This document shows, in pieces, positions 1 to 9,434 of a stretch of 42,453 nucleotides of DNA. The first letter of the stretch is position 1. Each line of letters opens with the position of its first letter. The position numbers and the translations under genes were made by a program. Source of the DNA: Desulfomonile tiedjei (GTDB taxonomy: Bacteria > Desulfobacterota > Desulfomonilia > Desulfomonilales > Desulfomonilaceae); contig DYLG01000004.1 in NCBI GenBank assembly GCA_020722215.1, forward strand, positions 1 to 42,453, written 5' to 3'. The notes under the pieces were generated by a model. It did not search any database. It was not told where the DNA came from and saw only the letters and a program-made list of their open reading frames with translations.

Positions 1-47
1 CTCCGTGCCGGTCCTTGGGTGAACGACCGGCAGGGACGCCGGTCGTT
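1..47. repeat. Partial copy of dispersed palindromic repeat (related to 33394-33437, inverted); contains hairpin AACGACCGG/CCGGTCGTT
   Basis: Positions 1-45 match the reverse complement of 33394-33437 at about 42/45 (one 1-nt gap, two substitutions). Perfect 9-bp arms at 22-30 and 39-47. Truncated by window start. Confidence 0.8.
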
Positions 48-126
48 ACCATTGCGGAGCTTGGAGAGCCGTATCCCGGCAGAAGCAATACCTCACCGAA
101 TCTTTGGAAAGGTGCGCTTCGGGCGC

Positions 127-834
127 TCACTTCTGAGCTGCGTCCATTTCCAGCATGGCTGCGCTCATCTTGACCAGGTAGTCGTCCGCGGTCTTTATCG
201 AATCTAGAATGTCCCTGTACATGGTGGATGCCTGAGGCGCACAGAATCCGGCTTCCAGGCGCTCCCAGTGGTCGAGTTTGAAATCTTCCACCATCTGAAC
301 CAGGTTTTTGCCCTGGGACATGATGTGGTCCAGGAGAACCTTGTTGGGTGTGACAATGGCATCGCGGAGATTGGTCATCGTATCCGCCATGGTCCGGAAC
401 ATCTCATCGCACTCTTTGAAAGCAACGTCAGTAAAGGGGATACCGTCCCGGGTCTTGACTCGGAAGCAGTTGAGAATTCTTGACAGCGCGTCGCCGATTC
501 TCTCCATGCGAAATGGAAAACGGATGAGGCTCTTGCGAAGGCCCGGCTCCATCTCCGCGCCCACCATGCGCATGGTCAGCATCTTTTCCTGCTGACGAAC
601 TTCGTTCAAGAGTGCCTCGCACGTTGCCGCTTCCTCGTCCGGACAGATGGCTGCCAACTTGCTGAGAATCCTGGTCGCCTCGATGATCTTGCTGATCATC
701 ATCAACAACCCTTTTTCCAGGGTTACCGACTCGGATACGGGTTCTTCGTGGAGTCTTTCGATTCGCAGAGCCTCGGAATCAAGTTTCGGGCTGAGCATTC
801 TGAAAGGGTTGAAGAAAACGCCTTTATCCTTCAT
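127..834 (-). CDS. PhoU-like domain protein (DUF47/PhoU helical-bundle type)
   Basis: 235 aa all-helical ORF with PhoU-like pattern (LEKGLLMMISKIIEATRILSKLA...RIGDALSRILNCFRVK); stop near the repeat at window start. Confidence 0.6.
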   Translation of the reverse strand: MKDKGVFFNPFRMLSPKLDSEALRIERLHEEPVSESVTLEKGLLMMISKIIEATRILSKLAAICPDEEAATCEALLNEVRQQEKMLTMRMVGAEMEPGLRKSLIRFPFRMERIGDALSRILNCFRVKTRDGIPFTDVAFKECDEMFRTMADTMTNLRDAIVTPNKVLLDHIMSQGKNLVQMVEDFKLDHWERLEAGFCAPQASTMYRDILDSIKTADDYLVKMSAAMLEMDAAQK

Positions 835-1171
835 TTTCCGGCCTCCTTGTGGTCTTTCGGTTAGGATCGCATAGTGCGGATCAACACTTCACCTGGTCAT
901 TGCATCCGATTTCATCGCGTTCGGGACCGGTCCGGCCGTCCCAGGCGGGGACGCGCTTCCCGAACGTACCGGTCAGTGAGCATTTCACCAGGCCGATCCA
1001 GGAAAAAGTCCGGCCAATTCCTGGATAATCAATCCTCATCAATCACGTAACCGTTCATCGGGGGAAGTGTCAAGAACGAAGGAAGGGGAAAGCCTTCATC
1101 AGGTTTTCCCCTCGCATCCAGGGTTGGCCGGCGGACGTATCGGGCCTCAGTCCGCGGCAAATCCCGACCTG

Positions 1172-2194
1172 CTATTCTTCAGCCTCGGGAGGAGGCGCTG
1201 CCGGGGCACGGGGCACGCGCGCGGGCGGGGCGCTCTCAGGCGCTGGTGGGGCTTCCTCTTCCTCGCCGATTTCCTCGGGCGCTTCAAGACCTTCGGGAAG
1301 CTCTGCTTCCCCCTCGGGCGGAGCCGCCGCCGGGGGTCTCACCGTTCTTGCCAGGATGCCGCCCCTTATCTCCCTTCGCAGAGAAGGTCTGGAGATAACC
1401 GTTCCGGGAGGCGCAACATAGGAGGGATGGGCCAGGTCCATTCCCGAGCATTTCCAGATATAGACGAACGCGTCGAGAATACAATTTATGGCATCATTGT
1501 AAATGTCGTTGACATCCACGTCCGTCAGCACAATTTTCTGATCGAATTTTTCAGGAGCACGGAACATGGAGTACGGATCTTCTCTCATCTTTATGGGGAA
1601 ATGCTTGTTCAGCTCATGTCGGAATTCGGGCATGCCTTCTTCCTGGAATCTCTCCATCAACTCGCCCAGGGAATGGAAATCCCCGTACCCGTCGTAATAG
1701 ACCCAGACATCAATGAGATTCTCTGCTATTGCCGCATCGACCGTTCTTGAAACGTTCAACAAATATTCCAGGTCCGGAACCGCAGGCAACTTGGCCATGA
1801 CGATGGAAGCGGCAATTATTCCAAGGCGCCCGGAAAGGTTCGCGGCCGAAGTGTCCAGCTTGATCTCCCCGCCTTTGAATGCTTCCACGCAATAGGGGAT
1901 GTCCCGACTCAGTCTGGCATAGGCTTCGCGACGAACTTCTTCGAAATCCTTGAGTTTTCTCGGACTGGACATGATTGCGCGTCTCATGAACGTCATGCCG
2001 CGCATGAAGTCTTCCTGATTTTGGTACAGGAACTGCGCCATGGCTCTGGGCAAGAGTTTAGTTATGTCTTTGTTCACAGCTTGCAGGAAAGCTATGTGCT
2101 GGTCGTACGCGAGAAAACGCGCGTTCGCCGGAAATGCGGTGGCTGTGAGTATCAAAGTGATTGCAATAAGAAATCCGAGCCTTGTAATTGGCAT
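1172..2194 (-). CDS. Exported hypothetical protein with Pro/Glu/Ala-rich C-terminal tail
   Basis: ORF 1172..2293; start moved to 2194 because AGGAGG lies just upstream and the N-terminus MPITRLGFLIAITLILTATAFPANA is a signal peptide. C-terminus is PPEGEAELPEGLEAPEEIGEEEEAPPAPESAPPARVPRAPAAPPPEAEE. Confidence 0.7.
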   Translation of the reverse strand: MPITRLGFLIAITLILTATAFPANARFLAYDQHIAFLQAVNKDITKLLPRAMAQFLYQNQEDFMRGMTFMRRAIMSSPRKLKDFEEVRREAYARLSRDIPYCVEAFKGGEIKLDTSAANLSGRLGIIAASIVMAKLPAVPDLEYLLNVSRTVDAAIAENLIDVWVYYDGYGDFHSLGELMERFQEEGMPEFRHELNKHFPIKMREDPYSMFRAPEKFDQKIVLTDVDVNDIYNDAINCILDAFVYIWKCSGMDLAHPSYVAPPGTVISRPSLRREIRGGILARTVRPPAAAPPEGEAELPEGLEAPEEIGEEEEAPPAPESAPPARVPRAPAAPPPEAEE

Positions 2195-2402
2195 GGAGAA
2201 TCCTCCTGAAGAGGGAGATGCTTGCGTTCCCATAGAGGGTGCTTCTCCCATGGGATGGATCATATCACAATGCTGTGGCAAAATCAATGCCAATTACAAG
2301 CTGATATAGCGCTTGGTTCAAGCGAAATGTCATAGTTGGAACGACGCGGCCATCCGGAGGGGAATGTGTCGTCGCGGCGGCTCAAATAGAGGAAAAAGGA
2401 CG

Positions 2403-2428
2403 AGCCCGACCGTTGGGGTCGGGCTTTT
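2403..2428 (+). terminator. Rho-independent terminator-like hairpin AGCCCGACC-GTTGG-GGTCGGGCTTTT
   Basis: Perfect 9-bp stem with short T-run on the plus strand; also lies downstream of the minus-strand gene ending at 2618. Confidence 0.55.
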
Positions 2429-2617
2429 GAAGTTGGCCGCCGCGGCGGTGATCCATCCCGGGAATGTCCAACCCGGCCAGGCCGAAGTAGGACATTCAAC
2501 CGTCGGAAGGAGTGCGGCGCGTTGTTGGAGACTCCCGGGGGGCCTACGCAACGTCCGAGTTGTACAAGAAATCCTGAGACCTACACCCTGCCGGCGCCGG
2601 CCACAATTGCCGGCGTG

Positions 2618-3742
2618 CTAAAACACGACTCCCACTGACCCGATGAGTCCGTCCATGTTAACCTGATCCACATTGGCTCCTTCGTCCCTGTTGAGGACTA
2701 TCCACCTCCATCCTGCTTCAAGATATCCAAAGCGGCCGCAATTGAACGGGACGGCAAGTCGACCGCCTGCGTATCCATCCCAGCCGAAATAGCCCTCCAG
2801 AAATTGCACGGACCATTTGCAGTGCAGCGAGGCCTGGCCCGCGCCGGCGGTGGAACCGATCACCTTGTCGATGCCCATGCCGCCGAACGCAAGGCCAAAT
2901 CCTTTGGACCGTGTTCGCCTGGCCACATTTGAGCTAAGGGAAAGCCTGTCGTCATACAGGCTGTAGCCTCCGAAAATCGTAGATTCCGCGTGCGCTTGGT
3001 TGAACCAGCGGTACACAAGGTCCCATCGGTGAATGAGACGATCCCATTTGGCGTGAAGGCCCTGGCCCTGAACAAAGAGCCAGTTGCCGAAGTAAAATCC
3101 CCCCGGAGTGTCAATAACGCTGGTCCGCTCATACTGAATGGGCATGAAGGAGTACCGGATAGCCCAGTTGTCCCGTATCTGAAAACTTGCCTCGTACTCG
3201 GAGAGATACCGATGCTTGTCAAGATCCAGGTCCCGGTTCAAATCCAGTTCCGTGCCTTCGCCGCCGGCCAGATTCGTGCCCCAGAGAATAGTGGTGGAAT
3301 TGAGGCCCACATACCAGAGGCTCGCCCTGAAATGGAACTGCTTGTTTCGCGCCCTGGGCAGAAACGAATATGCATTGAGAGGCCCCAAGGGCAGACCGGT
3401 CAAAGAGCATACACTGGGAATACGGGGACTGCCCGGCGGAAGAACGGCTGCGGGCCTGGCAGCGTATGTGCCGCTATGGGCTCGCGGGTAGGTGTACTGG
3501 GGATGCGCGGTCCTGGGGGCGTATCCGGATTTGCTCCTTGGGAATGTCTCCGACCGGGGGGGGTGGGCCGATCGCGTAGGCTTAGGAGCTTTGTAGGTCG
3601 GGTCAGCAGAGAGAACTTCCGCCTCCACGCCCGGGGAGGCCGAGAATCCATCCCTACCTTGGGCAAGACATTGGGCCGCGATGGGCAATGCGGCGACAAT
3701 GGCAAGACAAACCAATACCATAAAGGGCTTTCTTATCACCAT
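2618..3742 (-). CDS. Putative outer-membrane beta-barrel protein
   Basis: Start at 3742 preceded by AGGAGG; signal peptide MVIRKPFMVLVCLAIVAALPIAAQCLAQG; Pro-rich linker, then amphipathic strand-like repeats and terminal Phe (GLIGSVGVVF). Confidence 0.65.
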   Translation of the reverse strand: MVIRKPFMVLVCLAIVAALPIAAQCLAQGRDGFSASPGVEAEVLSADPTYKAPKPTRSAHPPRSETFPRSKSGYAPRTAHPQYTYPRAHSGTYAARPAAVLPPGSPRIPSVCSLTGLPLGPLNAYSFLPRARNKQFHFRASLWYVGLNSTTILWGTNLAGGEGTELDLNRDLDLDKHRYLSEYEASFQIRDNWAIRYSFMPIQYERTSVIDTPGGFYFGNWLFVQGQGLHAKWDRLIHRWDLVYRWFNQAHAESTIFGGYSLYDDRLSLSSNVARRTRSKGFGLAFGGMGIDKVIGSTAGAGQASLHCKWSVQFLEGYFGWDGYAGGRLAVPFNCGRFGYLEAGWRWIVLNRDEGANVDQVNMDGLIGSVGVVF

Positions 3743-3905
3743 ACCCTTCCTCCTTAACTGAATGTCCTGGAATGGTGTCATGATTCATTAGGGAGATTAT
3801 GTCAAGTAAATTATGAGGAATGGTTGAGAATTTTTGAAGAGAGGGCGATAACTGCTTGCAATAACATGACTCTCATTCTGCCACAAACGCAGCCGCCCAT
3901 TGGGC

Positions 3906-3934
3906 TTGACTCGCCGGAGGTCCGGTGGTATCTT
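3906..3934 (+). promoter_or_regulatory. Candidate sigma70 promoter for rplM-rpsI (TTGACT-N17-TATCTT)
   Basis: -35 TTGACT at 3906-3911, 17-nt spacer, -10 TATCTT at 3929-3934, upstream of the rplM start at 3965. Confidence 0.55.
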
Positions 3935-3964
3935 TTCTAATTCCCATAAGCGGAGAGGTGCCTC

Positions 3965-4393
3965 ATGAAAACCTGGACCCCTACCCCAGGACAAGTTGAC
4001 CGAAAGTGGCTCATCATTGACGCCGAAAATAAAATCCTGGGACGAGTTGCCGCAGAAACCGCCCGAATACTGAGGGGAAAACATAAGCCTCAATTCGCCC
4101 CACATATGGATGTGGGCGACTTCGTTATCGTAGTCAACGCTTCCAAGATTCGTCTCACCGGAAGAAAGCTCGAACAAAAGACCTATTACCGCTACAGCGG
4201 CTATCCCGGAGGCCTCAAAGCAACTACCGCTGCAAAGTTGCTCAAAGCCAGACCCGAACGCCTGTTTCGCCTCGCGGTGAGGGGGATGCTCCCTAAGAAC
4301 AGGCTGGGCAGGACCCAATTGACCAAATTGAAGATATATGCAGGCGATACCCATCCCCACGCTGCTCAAAAACCTGAAAGATACGATTTCTAG
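3965..4393 (+). CDS. rplM: 50S ribosomal protein L13
   Basis: Clear L13 sequence: [59 protein letters not shown]. Confidence 0.97.
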   Translation: MKTWTPTPGQVDRKWLIIDAENKILGRVAAETARILRGKHKPQFAPHMDVGDFVIVVNASKIRLTGRKLEQKTYYRYSGYPGGLKATTAAKLLKARPERLFRLAVRGMLPKNRLGRTQLTKLKIYAGDTHPHAAQKPERYDF

Positions 4394-4408
4394 CTCTGGA
4401 GAGAATGA

Positions 4409-4801
4409 ATGGCGCAAGACACCTATTATGCCACCGGGAAAAGAAAATCCGCTATCGCACGAGTCTATCTGAGACCGGGAACCGGCAGGATCGAGGTCAA
4501 CGGCCGCGCCGTGGATGACTATTTCGGGCGCCAAACTTCGAGAATGGTCATCATGCAACCGTTTGAACTGACCCAAACGGCCGGCCGCTTCGACGCGACT
4601 GTTCAAGTCCGCGGTGGCGGGCTCTCCGGCCAGGCCGGAGCGCTCAAGCACGGAATCAGCAAGGCGCTGCTCAATATTGACCCGGCATACAGATCAACGC
4701 TCAAGGCGGCGGGCTTTCTAACCCGGGACGCGCGGGTCAAGGAGCGCAAGAAATACGGCAAGCGTGGAGCCCGAGCCAGCTTCCAGTTCTCCAAGCGCTA
4801 A
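4409..4801 (+). CDS. rpsI: 30S ribosomal protein S9
   Basis: [26 protein letters not shown]...[17 protein letters not shown], immediately downstream of rplM. Confidence 0.97.
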   Translation: MAQDTYYATGKRKSAIARVYLRPGTGRIEVNGRAVDDYFGRQTSRMVIMQPFELTQTAGRFDATVQVRGGGLSGQAGALKHGISKALLNIDPAYRSTLKAAGFLTRDARVKERKKYGKRGARASFQFSKR

Positions 4802-5207
4802 TCCGGGCTTTTTGCCCTATTGAGGAAAACCGGGAACACATAGCTCTTGACACCCCGGAGTGTCTGCTGTATTGCTCGCGCCGGTTTCGGGGAACCGGGC
4901 CACCGCCCGGGCAGGGCGCGTCCAAGGTTCTTGAACTCTGAAGCTGCGTTTGATAGCATATCGGAACTGATCAGTTGACGTTGAATGAGCGGCGACGCTT
5001 TTCTTTTCGTGGGTGAACGGAGGTTGATGGAGTCGGTTGCCGGCGGTTTTTTTCCAGCCGGCGGGAGAACCTTCCCCACAAGCAACCTGCCGTTGATAAG
5101 TCTTGACTCGCAAGGTGCGATGCCGGCCTCGTACTTACTCCGGTCCGATTCTTGCTCGCTCCTCGCGCACGGAAAAGCGAACCTCGCTGCAAGTCTCTAA
5201 CGTTGCA

Positions 5208-6533
5208 ATGTTATCGGCGGTTGGAAGAAATATGGCTCGCAGTTGCTTGATACACGGTGCGATTGCAGGACTGGTTGTCTTGCTCGTCTGCGGCTTGCCA
5301 TGGGCTGATGAGCCTCTGAGCGCGTCGGGCAAGCTTGCAAGACTCATCTCCAACCAGGCCGCCCCTGATAGCCGGGAAGCCGCCGTCGAGGAATGGATCC
5401 TTCCCAAATGGCTAGATGACCTCCTTACCCATGTTCCTGCTTCCGATCAGGGGGACGACCATCTGAAGGCCGCTCCCCAAGACGACAACAGGGATGTGCC
5501 CGATCAGCCGCCGGCGGCCGCGGGACCGGTTGGTCAATACAGCGTGGAGGAAGTGGAAGCTGAACTTGAACAAACCCTTGCTGCTGTCGGCAGCGGGCCC
5601 CAGCAGGCGCAGCCCGATGTGGAGCCCCTCCTGGAGGATTCTGGCTTCGCTGCTCCGCCTCCCATTGCGCCTCTCTATTCGTCCCCACCTCTCGAGGGCG
5701 AGGGCGTTTGGACCGGAGAAGACCTTCCTGCTGACGCGCAAGGCAAGCCCCTGGTTTATCGGACCGTTTACCGCCCCAGTGTCGAATTCCCCAATTCGGT
5801 TGTGTACATGGCCGTGTTCGACATGAAGCGGATCAAGCTCCGTTTCTTCATTGGAAATACTGAACCGGGGATCTACCAGATTTCCGAACCGCGGCACAAC
5901 GAACGGCTTTCCCGCATCATTGCCATTACCAACGCCATGTGGATGCAGCAGCACGCCAGAGGGGCCGGCGCGATATTCAGAAGCCAGGTGGTCTATCCAA
6001 TGGTGGAGGGCATGGCCACTCTGGTGGTTTACACGGATGAATCCGTGGACGTCATTGAATGGACGGACGACATACCTCTTCGCATGGTCAAGGACGCGCG
6101 CCAATTGCGCCACCTCATCGTCAAGGACGGCAAGGTGGTCGAGAGAATCGCCAAGCGAGACAAGATCGAGGATTCGGAAATCGGCCTCGGGGGATTCCTG
6201 GTTGACAACAATGGCGCCAGTACCATGCGCAGCCAGTTCTGGTTTCTCGCCAATCGGACCGCGTTCGGCATTCGCGACGACGGGAACCTGGTGTTCGCCA
6301 TGGGTCACCACATCAGCACCAAGGACCTGGCCAAGGCTCTCGTACTGGCCGGCTGCAAAAGGGCCATTCATGGGGACGCCAACATCCACAACATCGTGTG
6401 CAATTTCTACTTCAGGAATGAAAAGGACAAAGTGGTCAGACGCGACAGGTTGTCCCCCGAGCAGTTGAAGTACACCATGAGCCGCTACGACACCGGCTAT
6501 GCAAAGGACTTCTTCGCTTTCTACGAAAAATAA
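5208..6533 (+). CDS. Exported protein with C-terminal region resembling the phosphodiester glycosidase (NAGPA-like) fold
   Basis: ORF 5103..6533; MLSAVGRNMARSCLIHGAIAGLVVLLVCGLPWA fits a signal peptide. C-terminal pattern NRTAFGIRDDGNLVFAMGHHISTKDLAKALVLAGCKRAIHGDANIHN. Confidence 0.55.
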   Translation: MLSAVGRNMARSCLIHGAIAGLVVLLVCGLPWADEPLSASGKLARLISNQAAPDSREAAVEEWILPKWLDDLLTHVPASDQGDDHLKAAPQDDNRDVPDQPPAAAGPVGQYSVEEVEAELEQTLAAVGSGPQQAQPDVEPLLEDSGFAAPPPIAPLYSSPPLEGEGVWTGEDLPADAQGKPLVYRTVYRPSVEFPNSVVYMAVFDMKRIKLRFFIGNTEPGIYQISEPRHNERLSRIIAITNAMWMQQHARGAGAIFRSQVVYPMVEGMATLVVYTDESVDVIEWTDDIPLRMVKDARQLRHLIVKDGKVVERIAKRDKIEDSEIGLGGFLVDNNGASTMRSQFWFLANRTAFGIRDDGNLVFAMGHHISTKDLAKALVLAGCKRAIHGDANIHNIVCNFYFRNEKDKVVRRDRLSPEQLKYTMSRYDTGYAKDFFAFYEK

Positions 6534-6737
6534 TTCATAAGCTCACAAAGAAACACTTCTGCAAGAGGCGCAATATTATAGGGTTTGCTTTGACCTATAC
6601 TGCAGGTTGGTTGGCAGGGCCGCTCGGCACGATCTTGGACATTGAGGAGGTTTCGGAACGGCCTCCTAGCGGGCGTAATCCGACCTACCGGCTGAAGTTG
6701 CGGGATTTGCGACGGTATTGGTGAAACGCCGTAACAA

Positions 6738-7694
6738 ATGGACAGGGTTCCCATGAGCAAGACAGCTTCCGGTCCTCGAGGGAAAGGCAGGGACCTCACC
6801 GGCCTTCCCGGGCTCGCTCTGTCCGCGGGCGGAGCCAGAGGCGCGTACCAGCTTGGGTGTTGGAAGGCATTCGACGAGCTGGGCATCTCGTTCGGCGCTG
6901 TCGCGGGCAGCTCCATAGGCGCGCTCAACGGAGCATTCATTTGTGCCGGCGATCTCCATTCAGGCTTTCGGTTTTGGGAAGATCTCACCCGGTACGGAGT
7001 GCTCACACCGGACTATTCCAAGCTGCGCAGACTTGCCCTGCGGCTGGGTTTCGACCTGGCGCTCCTGCTGGTTCCGGTCCCGAACCTCAGGGCAATGAGA
7101 TTGCTCAAGTACGCAACTTCCACCGCAAGGCTCCTATCCCGAGGGGGAACCCTGCGGACCCTGGGCAGGGAAGGTCTGTGGAGTTTGGAAAGACTGGAGC
7201 CCCTGCTTAAGCGGCATCTCAATATGAAGTCGGTCCTAGACCAGCCAGTGCCGCTGTTTGTCACTGCTTACAGCCTGCCTCGGATATCCGCGCCCACAGG
7301 ACACTCCGCATGGTTCCGGTTGCAGGATTACGACGAATCGGACGCCGGAAAAATCCTTGCCGCGTCCATGTCCCTCCCGATGGTTTTTCCATCAATCGAA
7401 TTGAATCGCAAGCAGTACAGCGATGGAGGCATTTCGCAGTGGATGCCGGTGCAGCCGCTCTACGAAATCGGGCGCCGAAGGATAATTGCGGTGTCCACCA
7501 GGCCCAACGTCCCCTGTGATCCAAAAGACTACCCGGCATGCAGCATCTCGTTCATCAAACCCGCGGAGTCTCTGGGGCGCTTTCCGATTGCCACGTTTCG
7601 TTTCACCGCGCGCTCCCTTGCCCAGTGGGTTGAGCAGGGGTATCGGGACGCGATGCGGGCGCTCTGCGATTGGGGACGGTCAGGCAAGGGGTGA
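6738..7694 (+). CDS. Patatin-like phospholipase family protein
   Basis: LALSAGGARGAYQLGCWKAFDELG (oxyanion GGxR), GSSIGALNG (GxSxG) and YSDGGISQWMP (DGG). Confidence 0.88.
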   Translation: MDRVPMSKTASGPRGKGRDLTGLPGLALSAGGARGAYQLGCWKAFDELGISFGAVAGSSIGALNGAFICAGDLHSGFRFWEDLTRYGVLTPDYSKLRRLALRLGFDLALLLVPVPNLRAMRLLKYATSTARLLSRGGTLRTLGREGLWSLERLEPLLKRHLNMKSVLDQPVPLFVTAYSLPRISAPTGHSAWFRLQDYDESDAGKILAASMSLPMVFPSIELNRKQYSDGGISQWMPVQPLYEIGRRRIIAVSTRPNVPCDPKDYPACSISFIKPAESLGRFPIATFRFTARSLAQWVEQGYRDAMRALCDWGRSGKG

Positions 7695-7739
7695 ACGAAC
7701 GCGGGTTTGGAGGAAGAATCGTAGGGCCGGCAATATCCG

Positions 7740-7829
7740 TTGCCGAAAGAAATTTCCGATTTCTTGATACTGTTGCGGGTTTCAAACCCGCCCCTCCGAG
7801 GCCCCGATTCGGAAAAGACTTTTGGCAAA
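7740..7829. repeat. Dispersed palindromic intergenic element
   Basis: Contains perfect palindrome GCGGGTTT-C-AAACCCGC (7775-7791). Left part resembles 42359-42417; right part (7806-7829) resembles the reverse complement of 23478-23500. Confidence 0.55.
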
Positions 7830-7875
7830 GACTATAGATTCTCGCCGCACCGTGCACGGCCAGAGTCCATCGGCA

Positions 7876-8190
7876 TCATAGGCCAAGCCAGAGGCGCACA
7901 GCGTGTTCTACCAAAGATAGTTGAGTCGACGATAAGACGCCTAGCTTTCGTATCAACTTCGCGCGCGGGATCGTCACCAGGTTTTGAGCGTCAAACACAC
8001 CCGTGCGCATAAAAGGCACTCTGATTGGAACCTCAAACCTGGATCCTCTCGGACTGGTTGTGTGAGCCACCAAGGTGACTAATGAACGATCCTGGTCCAA
8101 TGTGAAGACACTCAGAACCAAACAGGGTCTGACTTTGGCGGTATAACCCAGATCCACAACCCAAACTTCACCCCTATTAAAATTCCTCAT
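7876..8190 (-). CDS. Type II toxin, PemK/MazF family
   Basis: MRNFNRGEVWVVDLGYTAKVRPCLVLSVF...LVTLVAHTTSPRGSRFEVPI; start at 8190 overlaps the upstream small ORF. Confidence 0.85.
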   Translation of the reverse strand: MRNFNRGEVWVVDLGYTAKVRPCLVLSVFTLDQDRSLVTLVAHTTSPRGSRFEVPIRVPFMRTGVFDAQNLVTIPRAKLIRKLGVLSSTQLSLVEHAVRLWLGL

Positions 8191-8374
8191 TCCGGGCCTC
8201 GACGCGGTCCAAATCAAGGAACAAGGTCTCCGCGCTCAACACTAGGTCATCATCGGACAGCGGGGGCATGTCGGAGCGCACCGTGCGCCTAAGGATTTCT
8301 ACAACCAATTCGTGCTTTTCAGACTCAGACAAATCCATGAAAGAATCAAGAAAATGCTGTACGGCTGTAGTCAT
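8177..8374 (-). CDS. Putative antitoxin of the addiction-module component family
   Basis: 65 aa acidic ORF preceded by AGGAG; MTTAVQHFLDSFMDLSESEKHELVVEILRRTV...LSDDDLVLSAETLFLDLDRVEARNEEF; overlaps the toxin start. Confidence 0.75.
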   Translation of the reverse strand: MTTAVQHFLDSFMDLSESEKHELVVEILRRTVRSDMPPLSDDDLVLSAETLFLDLDRVEARNEEF

Positions 8375-8558
8375 TCCCGTACTCCTCACAAGGGGCGATA
8401 GAAGATGCAGCCTATCAGCAGGCCTTTTTTTGTATCATAACGCTTCATCGAAGAAGAAGGAAGACCCCGTTGCCGGGCCTTCACCATGGACCGTGGAAAT
8501 TGCCGGTACAGATCGTGGAGCGAACTTTGCCCGCCGATTCTGTCGGGCAGAGCCGGAT

Positions 8559-9434
8559 CTAGGATTCTTCGTCTGCGCAACAGTCTCTATGGGCTTTTCC
8601 GAAAAGCAGTCTCTCCGCGTTGCCCCCGAGTATAGCTTGGCGTGCGGATTCGTCCAGCCCAGCCCGGTCAATGTCTTTGAGGTACCGGTCCATGCCCAGC
8701 AGCGGAAAATCGCTGCCGAAAAGGATCTTGTCCGAACCCATGATGCTGCATCCAATGGTGAATATATCCGGAGCGTAAAGGAAAGGAGACGCAGCAGTAT
8801 CCAGGTAAGTTCTGCTGAGAATGCGCCGGATTTCCGGCATCAGAGCGCCGAAGAAGACGCCGCCGCCCCAGTGGGCCAGGATGAAGTCCACGTTGGGATG
8901 AGCCTCGATCATTTGAAGTAGCCCGTGAAAATCCACTGGGATTTTCCCCGGATAATGATGGCCTACCTGTTCATTGACATGAATGAGCACGGGAACATGG
9001 GCCTCTCCCGCCAAGACCAGCACTGAACTGAAGGCCTCGAAGCGCGATGCGGTCCAGCCGCCGTGATATACCCCCAGCTCCCCGATTCCCCCGAACCCCA
9101 TACCGATGATCCGTTGGGCCTCCATGCGGGCTTGCTCTCCTCCCAGGGGTGAAAGCACCGCGAATGGAATTATCCTGTCCGGGAAGTTCTCGTGGAACTC
9201 CCACACTTCGTCGTTGTTCTCTCTGATCAGGGCATGATTTTCCCAGGGGAAACCGAAAACTACAGCCTTGTCAATCGAGAAGCGGTCAAGATAATCAATG
9301 ACTTCCGGGCCCGAGACCATCCTGGCCTTTGGGGACGCATAAACGGAAGAATACGCCGCGTCGGTGGCAAAAAAAGAGCGCGGATCTCTTCGGACTCTTT
9401 CCGGGAGCAAATGAACGTGGCTATCTATGATCAC
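8559..9434 (-). CDS. Amidohydrolase-family (TIM-barrel metal-dependent hydrolase) protein
   Basis: MIIDSHVHLLPE, HVPVLIHVNEQVGHHYPG, DFILAHWGGGVF, KILFGSDFPLLGM. Confidence 0.85.
   Translation of the reverse strand: MIIDSHVHLLPERVRRDPRSFFATDAAYSSVYASPKARMVSGPEVIDYLDRFSIDKAVVFGFPWENHALIRENNDEVWEFHENFPDRIIPFAVLSPLGGEQARMEAQRIIGMGFGGIGELGVYHGGWTASRFEAFSSVLVLAGEAHVPVLIHVNEQVGHHYPGKIPVDFHGLLQMIEAHPNVDFILAHWGGGVFFGALMPEIRRILSRTYLDTAASPFLYAPDIFTIGCSIMGSDKILFGSDFPLLGMDRYLKDIDRAGLDESARQAILGGNAERLLFGKAHRDCCADEES

Noticed and set aside
1067-1750. 227-aa plus-strand ORF
   Set aside because: Overlaps the minus-strand exported protein, which has an RBS and signal peptide; the plus ORF is Arg/Gly-rich shadow sequence.
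2313-2621. 102-aa plus-strand ORF between the two envelope protein genes
   Set aside because: Runs through a terminator hairpin and inverted repeats; composition typical of spurious ORF.
3797-4651. 284-aa minus-strand ORF opposite rplM/rpsI
   Set aside because: Antisense shadow of two unmistakable ribosomal protein genes; no family resemblance.
4798-5113. 95- and 98-aa minus-strand ORFs after rpsI
   Set aside because: Mutually overlapping, Arg/Pro-rich, no RBS or homology seen; probably intergenic.
5412-6389. 325-aa minus-strand ORF
   Set aside because: Mirror ORF within the 5208-6533 gene caused by GC-biased codon usage; no recognisable domain.
6534-6737. Possible tRNA or sRNA in the gap before the patatin gene
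   Set aside because: No T-loop/anticodon-like pattern or cloverleaf could be found by eye.
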